This document shows positions 40,870 to 46,719 of a DNA stretch of 56,343 nt, in pieces. The position numbers and the translations under genes are program-made. Source of the DNA: Clostridia bacterium (GTDB lineage: Bacteria; Bacillota; Clostridia; Oscillospirales; Acutalibacteraceae); assembly GCA_017451425.1 (NCBI GenBank), contig JAFSPP010000035.1:1-56343 (forward strand). The letters run 5' to 3'. The notes beneath the pieces were generated by a model. That model saw only the letters and a list, made by a program, of their open reading frames with translations. It was not told the DNA's origin and made no database searches. Position 1 is the stretch's first letter, and each line of letters starts with the position of its first letter.

Positions 40870-41601
40870 ATGAAAAAGTTTATCGCAATTGTTCTGATAC
40901 TAGTGTTCTGCTTCTCTTTCGCTGCCTGCGGCAGCAAGAAAGACAGCAAGGGCACGTCTGAATCAACAACCAAGGCAGCCACAACTGAGAAAGAAACAGA
41001 GACAACTACTGAGGCTCCGACAACGACAACCACAAAAAAGAAGAATGCGGCAGACAACTACTATATTGATGCTCTGCCCAAGAATGTTAAAATCGTCTAT
41101 GAGACCTACGTCCCCTTCCAGAACAACGGTTACGTAAGCGAACTCACCAAGATAGGCAACGACCTGCTTAAAATGGACGTTTCCACAACCGGCAAGGAAA
41201 TGACCCGAACCAACAACTATGCGTGGCATTACTTCAAGTACAAGGGCGACGGCAAATGGGACGATTATTACACCAACGGAAAAGAGGACTGGAGACTCTA
41301 CCGTGAGGACATAGGTGACGGTAATACCAATCCCATGCTTCTTACTAACCTGATTAAAGACGACGACACACGCTATAAAGATAAAGCTACCGACACACAC
41401 GAGACTCTTTCAATTTCAGGCCTTGGCGATGTAGACACCGTCATTCTCGACAAGCTTGATCAGAACGGAAAAGGCAAAATGTGGTACTGTGAAGAAATTC
41501 ATATGTATGTAAAGACCGATCCCGAAAATGACGGCAACCGCTTCACAATGACCGTATATGACACCTCCGTCACCGAATTCGGTATGGACGTTCCCGCCTG
41601 A
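40870..41601 (+). CDS. Lipoprotein with Thr-rich linker
   Basis: A 243-residue lipoprotein: lipobox SFAAC, then a Thr/Glu/Lys-rich linker (TTTEAPTTTTTKKK), then a soluble domain of about 180 residues that I do not recognise, with many Asp/Tyr/Trp and a strand pattern like outer-surface binding domains. AAGGAGG starts right after the tRNA-Leu CCA, and the only promoter in sight is that of the tRNA, so tRNA and mRNA are probably made as one transcript. Terminator at 41615-41640. Confidence 0.7.
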   Translation: MKKFIAIVLILVFCFSFAACGSKKDSKGTSESTTKAATTEKETETTTEAPTTTTTKKKNAADNYYIDALPKNVKIVYETYVPFQNNGYVSELTKIGNDLLKMDVSTTGKEMTRTNNYAWHYFKYKGDGKWDDYYTNGKEDWRLYREDIGDGNTNPMLLTNLIKDDDTRYKDKATDTHETLSISGLGDVDTVILDKLDQNGKGKMWYCEEIHMYVKTDPENDGNRFTMTVYDTSVTEFGMDVPA

Positions 41602-41614
41602 TAAGACAAATAAA

Positions 41615-41640
41615 AAGAAGGCACTGCAAAGTGCCTTCTT
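41615..41640. terminator. Terminator between convergent lipoprotein genes
   Basis: Ten-bp stem AAGAAGGCAC/GTGCCTTCTT then T-run rightward; A-rich leftward flank. Confidence 0.85.
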
Positions 41641-41651
41641 TTTTTGTTTGA

Positions 41652-42359
41652 TTATTTGCTCTGTGCTGCAGCAATCTCATCTGCCATGAGTTTTATTACT
41701 TCGTCATCAGACATGCCTGACTCTGAAGGAACAAGTTTGAGCATTACAACCGCTACGGGTTTCAGATTGTGTGTTATTACAAGATCATAATACCCCGGCT
41801 TATTGGTCTCATTGAATACATATGTTGAGCCCCAGATTCCCTCTTCGTCATCTGCAGCGGGTTTTTCAAGATTGACTGTGGTTACATCGTCCGAAAGATT
41901 TGCAATGAAACTGTCAATGTAAGTTGCAGTGTCGTTCTGATGAGGAACAATGTATGCTGCAAGGCCGCTTTCTTTTCCGGCTTCAACTTTGATGTAAATC
42001 CACTCATCCAGATTGAAAACAAATCTTATGCCTTCATCAGCAGGGTCTTTTCCGTTGATTTCACCCGTACTGCTCGCACCGCCGAGCTGGTTACCGTCAA
42101 GAGCAACAGCTGTTATGATGGGCTCTTCGCCATCCTCAAGGTTCAGCTGATAGAGTTTGCCGGGTATTACTATCGGTTCACCCTTGATTTCCGTGCTGTC
42201 TGCATTGTTGCTGCCGTCATCAGTGTTGGCCGGAGCACTTGTCGTCGCTGCACCTGAGCCGTCACTGCTGTCAGCTGCCGGAGTTCCGCCTGTTCCGCCG
42301 CACGCAGCAAGGACAAACACCATTATTGCCGCAATGAGAATTGCAATTACTCTTTTCAT
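41652..42359 (-). CDS. Lipoprotein of unknown function
   Basis: A 235-residue lipoprotein: lipobox VLAAC, a Gly/Ser/Asp/Thr-rich linker to about residue 58, then a domain of about 175 residues with no motif I can name. Predicted to be attached to the outer face of the membrane. Convergent with the lipoprotein at 40870-41601; the two mature domains do not look related. Confidence 0.65.
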   Translation of the reverse strand: MKRVIAILIAAIMVFVLAACGGTGGTPAADSSDGSGAATTSAPANTDDGSNNADSTEIKGEPIVIPGKLYQLNLEDGEEPIITAVALDGNQLGGASSTGEINGKDPADEGIRFVFNLDEWIYIKVEAGKESGLAAYIVPHQNDTATYIDSFIANLSDDVTTVNLEKPAADDEEGIWGSTYVFNETNKPGYYDLVITHNLKPVAVVMLKLVPSESGMSDDEVIKLMADEIAAAQSK

Positions 42360-42464
42360 GTTTATTCCTCCTCAGGAAGTTTTATACAAGGTTATTATAC
42401 TATTTACAGACCTACTCCTTCAATGATAAAATAATTATGTTATTCCCTGAAAGGATGTGTATGT

Positions 42465-42953
42465 ATGGGACTTTTTGATGATGTATTGAAGAATGTCGGC
42501 GACATAGTCGATAAAGAGATGGGCGAAGACGCCAAGAAGATTCTCGGCGAACTCGGCGATGCCATAAAGGAAGCGCAGGCAAATCAGCCTGTGCAGAAGG
42601 AAGAGACAGCGCCAGCAGCCGATGAGGCCATCTACGAAGAAGACGGCGAGCCCTGCGACAAGAAAATCCGCGAGTGCCTTGCCTCTGAGTTCCCTCAGTA
42701 TACGGTCAAGGAGAACGTATCTCCGACAACCATCGGCGGCACCGGTAAGTTTATGGATTATTCCTTCGGCATCTACGATAGTGACAAACCAAAGCTCTTC
42801 ATCATGCTTGTCGGTAAGACAACCTGCAGCACAAGACTTTACCGCTGGTCAAAGGAGCAGGCTGCAGCAGCCGGCGTTACGATGATCAACTTCGTAAAGC
42901 ACTATCCGAACAATCCCGAATACATTAAAGAGAGACTTCACAAGTATCTTTAA
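42465..42953 (+). CDS. Hypothetical protein upstream of the reverse transcriptase
   Basis: A 162-residue soluble protein. Residues 1-40 form an amphipathic helix region (GLFDDVLKNVGDIVDKEMGEDAKKILGELGDAIKEAQ), then an acidic linker, then a compact alpha/beta domain (about 65-160: KIRECLASEFPQYTVKENV ... KLFIMLVGKTTCSTRLYRWSKEQAAAAGV). I do not recognise the fold. Its stop lies 11 bases before the inverted-repeat element of the reverse transcriptase, so read-through into that element is possible, but linkage by function is unproven. Confidence 0.55.
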   Translation: MGLFDDVLKNVGDIVDKEMGEDAKKILGELGDAIKEAQANQPVQKEETAPAADEAIYEEDGEPCDKKIRECLASEFPQYTVKENVSPTTIGGTGKFMDYSFGIYDSDKPKLFIMLVGKTTCSTRLYRWSKEQAAAAGVTMINFVKHYPNNPEYIKERLHKYL

Positions 42954-42964
42954 TCCAAGTCAAT

Positions 42965-43099
42965 AAAGAAGAAAGAGAAATGCATTTTTGCGCCTGCGGC
43001 GGACAAAGCGTCATCTTAAGTAACCTTGCAGGCGGTTGATGACGTTCAGTCCTGTATTGTAAGCACAGCTTACGTCAAAGCTTTTTCTCTTTCTTCTTT
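42965..43099 (+). ncRNA. Inverted-repeat-bounded RNA element of the reverse transcriptase
   Basis: A perfect 16-bp inverted repeat, AAAGAAGAAAGAGAAA (42965-42980) and its complement (43084-43099), encloses 103 bases rich in pairing: CGCCTGC (42991-42997) with 43028-43034, interleaved with CGTCATC (43009-43015) and 43038-43044, which makes a pseudoknot; GGAC/GTCC (43001-43004 with 43049-43052); and hairpin GTAAGC-ACA-GCTTAC (43059-43073). No coding frame. Its placement directly before a reverse transcriptase is like retron msr-msd (a1/a2 repeats) or the ncRNAs of DRT defence systems. Confidence 0.7.
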
Positions 43100-43108
43100 T
43101 ATTTTGTT

Positions 43109-44272
43109 ATGAGTTTAGTTGACGAACTGAAAAAGGAGTCCCGCTGGCGGGAATTTCAACGACACAAAACCGAAAAGAATCAGCTCTCAAAAAAAGAGGA
43201 ATCTGAACTTGAAGAATTCATAACTGAAAGGCGCTACCTTTCGGTTCTGTCTCATTTGGATGAATTCCCGCTCCCGGAGAAACGGATTATCAGCAAAATA
43301 GGAACGGCAAAAAAGCGCATAGTTTACTGTTACCCGAAAGACGAGACATGGGTTTTGAAACTCCTCGCCTTTCTGCTCTACAAGTATGATAACAGTATAA
43401 GCCCTGCATGTTATTCCTTCAGGCGCTCAATGACAGCCAAAAACGCAGTTTTAAACATAATGGCCATACCGAACCTTGAAAACAAATATGTGCTTAAAAC
43501 GGACATCCACGACTATTTCAACTCAATGCCCGAAAACCGTATAGTTGAAGTTCTGAAAGATATAATTACCGATGATCCGAAACTGCTTGACTTTCTGACC
43601 ATGCTTTTTACTCAGGAAGAAGGCAGCGGTGCCATGGCAGGTGTCCCTGTCTCAGCATTCATCGCAAACATCTACCTGCGTGACCTTGATGATATGTTTC
43701 TGAAAATGGGTGTGCCCTATTTCAGATACTCGGATGACATACTGATTTTTGCTGACACAAAAGAACAACTTGACAATTATCAGAAAACTCTCACTGAACA
43801 TATAAAAAATGTCGGGCTTTTGATTAACCCCGACAAAACCGTTATAACACATCCCGGCGAATCTTTCGATTTCCTTGGTTTCAAGTTCGCTGACGGACAG
43901 GTGGACCTGTCCGACGCAACCATTGAAAAGATGGAGGGCAAGATTCGCCGCAAAGCCCATCGCCTCTGGCGCTGGCGCCAGCGAAACAAAGCGGACTACG
44001 ACCGCGCGGCTCATGCCATGATACGCTCCTTCGACCGTAAGTTCTATGACATTACCGGCGAAAACGAATTCACCTGGAGCCGCTGGTTCTTCCCCGTCCT
44101 CACAAAAACGGACGGCCTGCACGAGATAGACGAATATATGGTACAGTACCTTCGCTATCTCTACAGCGGCCGCCACTACAAAGGCAATTACGCCATTACC
44201 TATGACCATTTGAAACGACTCGGCTACACCAGCCTCGTCAACGAATACTACAACTGGAAAAAGACGTACTGA
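43109..44272 (+). CDS. Reverse transcriptase, solitary, probable UG/DRT or retron-like defence type
   Basis: A 387-residue protein with RT motifs in order: VLKTDIHDYFNSM (motif A, Asp132), GVPVSAFIANIYL (motif B, 178-190), YFRYSDDILIFAD (motif C, YSDD 207-210), LLINPDKTVI (D) and FDFLGFKF (E). A C-terminal helical part ends HLKRLGYTSLVNEYYNWKK. No maturase, endonuclease or integrase domain, so not a group II intron protein; the retron NAxxH and VTG motifs are not seen. Lacks a ribosome site: the ATG is nine bases after the inverted repeat. RTs of the 'unknown groups' with an upstream ncRNA act in phage defence; this assignment is an inference. Confidence 0.8.
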   Translation: MSLVDELKKESRWREFQRHKTEKNQLSKKEESELEEFITERRYLSVLSHLDEFPLPEKRIISKIGTAKKRIVYCYPKDETWVLKLLAFLLYKYDNSISPACYSFRRSMTAKNAVLNIMAIPNLENKYVLKTDIHDYFNSMPENRIVEVLKDIITDDPKLLDFLTMLFTQEEGSGAMAGVPVSAFIANIYLRDLDDMFLKMGVPYFRYSDDILIFADTKEQLDNYQKTLTEHIKNVGLLINPDKTVITHPGESFDFLGFKFADGQVDLSDATIEKMEGKIRRKAHRLWRWRQRNKADYDRAAHAMIRSFDRKFYDITGENEFTWSRWFFPVLTKTDGLHEIDEYMVQYLRYLYSGRHYKGNYAITYDHLKRLGYTSLVNEYYNWKKTY

Positions 44273-44287
44273 AGTTAAATACGCCGG

Positions 44288-44367
44288 GTGACAGAAGCCC
44301 GCTCTGCATAGCGGTCTCCCCCTCCATGCGTCACATACTCTACACTCCGTCTACTGGGCCCACCAGT
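44288..44367 (+). other. Structured region after the reverse transcriptase
   Basis: GTGAC (44288-44292) pairs with GTCAC (44330-44334) around a CCGCT/AGCGG hairpin (44299-44314); ACTGG/CCAGT (44353-44367) follows. No gene fits. It lies between the reverse transcriptase stop and the shared terminator. Confidence 0.35.
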
Positions 44368-44381
44368 GCGACAGATAAACT

Positions 44382-44408
44382 AAAACGCCGTGCAATGCAC
44401 GGCGTTTT
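44382..44408. terminator. Bidirectional terminator, reverse transcriptase/hypB
   Basis: Twelve-bp stem AAAACGCCGTGC/GCACGGCGTTTT with loop AAT and T-rich flanks. Confidence 0.88.
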
Positions 44409-44418
44409 GCTTTTATGT

Positions 44419-45093
44419 TCAGCTGTTCTTCCAGGCCTCAATCTCTTTTTCAAGCCAGGCGCAGAGTTCGTCTATGCCCTCGCCTGTCTTGGCGGAAATC
44501 GGGATTATGTCGAGGTCGGGATTGCGCATGAGCGCGTTCTTCTTGCACTTCTCAAGATCGAAGTCAAAGTAGGGGGCGACGTCAATCTTGTTTACGACCA
44601 GCACATGTGATACCTGGTACATGAGCGGGTATTTGAGCGGCTTGTCGTCGCCCTCCGGAACAGAGAGAATGGTGAGGTTCTTTACCGAACCCGTGTCAAA
44701 CTCTGCCGGGCAGACGAGATTTCCGACATTCTCGAGGATGAGGAAATCGAAGTCCTCCTCAAGGGCCTCTATACCCTGACGTGTCATTTCGGCAGTCAGG
44801 TGGCACATGCCGCCCGTGTGGAGCTGAATCGCCTTCGCTCCGATTGCCGTGATTGTGGCGGCATCGACATCCGAGTCGATGTCAGCCTCCATGACACCTA
44901 TTTTATATTTCTTTGCCAGACGGGGAATTACCTGTGTGAGAGTGGTCGTCTTTCCCGAACCGGGTGAGGACATGATATTGAGGAAGAAAGTGCCCTTCTC
45001 CTTGAGAGTGGCTCTGAGTGCCTCTGCGTCCTTGTTGTTATCGGCAAAAACGTTCTCTTTGATTTCAATGATGCGATATTCTTTTTCCGTCAT
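44419..45093 (-). CDS. hypB: Hydrogenase nickel insertion GTPase HypB
   Basis: A 224-residue SIMIBI GTPase: Walker A MSSPGSGKTTT, the metal-site Cys/His in HTGGMCHL and ENVGNLVCPAEFD, G4 VVNKIDV. HypB with HypA delivers Ni to [NiFe]-hydrogenase. It lacks a His-rich N-terminal Ni store. No [NiFe]-hydrogenase, hypA or other hyp gene is in this window, so its client lies elsewhere on the chromosome or is another nickel enzyme. Confidence 0.9.
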   Translation of the reverse strand: MTEKEYRIIEIKENVFADNNKDAEALRATLKEKGTFFLNIMSSPGSGKTTTLTQVIPRLAKKYKIGVMEADIDSDVDAATITAIGAKAIQLHTGGMCHLTAEMTRQGIEALEEDFDFLILENVGNLVCPAEFDTGSVKNLTILSVPEGDDKPLKYPLMYQVSHVLVVNKIDVAPYFDFDLEKCKKNALMRNPDLDIIPISAKTGEGIDELCAWLEKEIEAWKNS

Positions 45094-45159
45094 TTTTCTG
45101 ATACCTCCGAACAGAAGAATTTTACCACTTAATAAGCTTTTATGTCAACCTGACAGCGT

Positions 45160-45188
45160 TTGACATATTCGGGTTTTTGTCTTATAAT
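45160..45188 (+). promoter_or_regulatory. Consensus promoter of the 45.3-kb TetR gene
   Basis: TTGACA (45160-45165), 17 bp, TATAAT (45183-45188). Transcription should start at about 45195, right at the 11-bp repeat tract. Confidence 0.88.
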
Positions 45189-45196
45189 TATCGATG

Positions 45197-45262
45197 TTTT
45201 AGGACTGTATTAGGACATTTTTATGATTGTTTTAGGATGTTTTTAGAGTACTGTTAGGACGA
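45197..45262 (+). repeat. Six tandem 11-bp units in the leader of a TetR gene
   Basis: Units: TTTTAGGACTG, TATTAGGACAT, TTTTATGATTG, TTTTAGGATGT, TTTTAGAGTAC, TGTTAGGACGA. Consensus TTTTAGGAYDK. The 11-bp period places each unit on the same face of the helix. The last unit supplies the AGGA that serves as ribosome site; four of six units contain AGGA. Confidence 0.85.
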
Positions 45263-45268
45263 TGCATT

Positions 45269-45901
45269 ATGAAAAAGACAAAAGAGACCATACTTGAAAA
45301 AGGAGCTGTCCTGTTCCGTGAAAAGGGCTACAACGGAACAAGCATGAGAGAGATTGCGCAGGCCGCGGGAATTGCCGTGGGCAACCTCTGCTACTATTTT
45401 CCCAAAAAGGAAGATCTTTATTACTCTTATTATTCCAGATTCTTCTCGGCCCTCACGGACGCCCTGGAGCCCATATTCTCGACAGAGACCAATCCCTGGG
45501 TCAGTTTCTTCGCGCGCGAATACATCATCTACTACAAGTTCTTCGCGGATCCGCTCTACAAGAGACAGGCCCTGGACGCCATAAATATCCCCATCTTCCG
45601 TCAGCACTACTGCAGGGACTTTTATTCCCGTCTGCTGGAGTTCATGAAGACCATAGGCAGTAATTTTGAGCCTGAAAATCTGCTTGACTACTCGATCATT
45701 TTCTGCACTACGGAGATGCATCTCTTCGAGGCGCACGCCAACGAGGAAAATCCGGATTTCAAAAGAATCTTTTCGCTGATTCTGAACATTGAGTTTAACT
45801 TTGCAAATGTCGCGCCGGACCGTCAGCGGGAACTCACGGATGAAATAATCCGTGTCTCAGAGCAATTTCTGAGTGAACATCCGGGCGTACTCACTTTCTA
45901 A
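45269..45901 (+). CDS. TetR/AcrR-family regulator
   Basis: A 210-residue regulator: N-terminal helix-turn-helix (ILEKGAVLFREKGYNGTSMREIAQAAGIAVGNLCYYFPKKEDL), then a helical ligand domain rich in aromatic residues. The ribosome site AGGA comes from the last 11-bp leader repeat. Next gene is the CmpB-like membrane protein, 76 bases on, a possible target. The repeat tract just after the start point suggests autoregulation by multiple phased binding. Confidence 0.85.
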   Translation: MKKTKETILEKGAVLFREKGYNGTSMREIAQAAGIAVGNLCYYFPKKEDLYYSYYSRFFSALTDALEPIFSTETNPWVSFFAREYIIYYKFFADPLYKRQALDAINIPIFRQHYCRDFYSRLLEFMKTIGSNFEPENLLDYSIIFCTTEMHLFEAHANEENPDFKRIFSLILNIEFNFANVAPDRQRELTDEIIRVSEQFLSEHPGVLTF

Positions 45902-45977
45902 TCTTAATATTATTGTAACTGTTTTATATGATTTTGTAGGCATTTACTCCCTATAATGACAATCGGAGCTGATGCAA

Positions 45978-46673
45978 ATGACCGAAAGAAAGCACGAATT
46001 TGACAAGCTGATCTGGATTTTCTTCTTCTGCAGTCTGATAGGCCTCCTGCTGGAAGGCGGGTACACTTATTACCACACGGGACATTGGGAGAATCATGTA
46101 GTTACAATGCTGCTTCCCATCTGCCCGATTTACGGCATAGGAGCCCTCATATTCTGGCTTGCGGACCATAAGATAAGCAAAAACGTAAACATAATAATAA
46201 AGGCCCTGTTCATAGGCACATGCGCGACGGCGATGGAGTTCGTCTGCGGACTGTTTCTCTACTACCTGCTCGGCATGAGGGCCTGGGACTACACACATGT
46301 ACCCTCAAACGTACTCGGTATTTTCTGTCCCGAGTTTCTTGTAATCTGGTCCGTGCTGGGGCTCATCTATCTGCTTGTCGTGAATCAGATTCACAAGAAG
46401 ACGGACGAGAAGCCGGCGCGCGAACATAAAATGTGGTTCCATATTGTCACTGTCATCTTCAGCATCTTTCTCTTCATTGACATGCTCTCGGCCTGGATAT
46501 TTATCTTCTTCTGGAGCGACCGTCACTACGGTGACCCGGTGGACACGAAAGCGGAGATCAGGGCTGAGCAGACAGCCGATGACGACTTTATGAAGAACAG
46601 ATTTATCGAGTGGCATTTCCTGGACGATTTAGGTGAAATTGAGATGCGCTACAGAGGACTCGGAAAGAAATAA
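45978..46673 (+). CDS. CmpB-type putative ABC transporter permease family membrane protein
   Basis: A 231-residue membrane protein with five to six hydrophobic segments, matching the Firmicute family annotated as putative ABC transporter permease (ABC_trans_CmpB): LLPICPIYGIGAL and MRAWDYTHVPSNVLGIFCPEF are its hallmarks. No ATPase is nearby, and the transport role of the family is unproven. The ATG at 45978 has GGAG nine bases upstream; the one at 45972 is too close. A hydrophilic tail of about 50 residues follows the last helix. Confidence 0.78.
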   Translation: MTERKHEFDKLIWIFFFCSLIGLLLEGGYTYYHTGHWENHVVTMLLPICPIYGIGALIFWLADHKISKNVNIIIKALFIGTCATAMEFVCGLFLYYLLGMRAWDYTHVPSNVLGIFCPEFLVIWSVLGLIYLLVVNQIHKKTDEKPAREHKMWFHIVTVIFSIFLFIDMLSAWIFIFFWSDRHYGDPVDTKAEIRAEQTADDDFMKNRFIEWHFLDDLGEIEMRYRGLGKK

Positions 46674-46688
46674 CACAAAAAAAGAAAA

Positions 46689-46709
46689 AAGAGCGGCAGA
46701 GCCGCTCTT
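46689..46709. terminator. Terminator between membrane protein and histidine kinase
   Basis: Nine-bp stem AAGAGCGGC/GCCGCTCTT, loop AGA, T7 rightward and A-rich on the other side. Confidence 0.85.
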
Positions 46710-46719
46710 TTTTTATGTT

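Noticed and set aside
43001..43067. DRT2-like endless reading frame between two ACA motifs
   Set aside because: ACA motifs at 43003 and 43065 are 62 bases apart, which is not a multiple of three, and TAA stops fall in the segment; there is no support for a concatemeric gene.
42965..44272. Classical retron
   Set aside because: Inverted repeats and upstream RNA fit, but the RT lacks a readable NAxxH and VTG motif and no clear msd stem with a priming G could be assigned. Kept as 'RT-ncRNA system, class open'.
43109..44272. Group II intron or diversity-generating retroelement
   Set aside because: No maturase or endonuclease domain and no intron ribozyme ends; no template/variable repeat pair or adjacent target gene with adenine-biased changes.
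45197..45262. CRISPR array
   Set aside because: Units are 11 bp, directly adjacent and without spacers.
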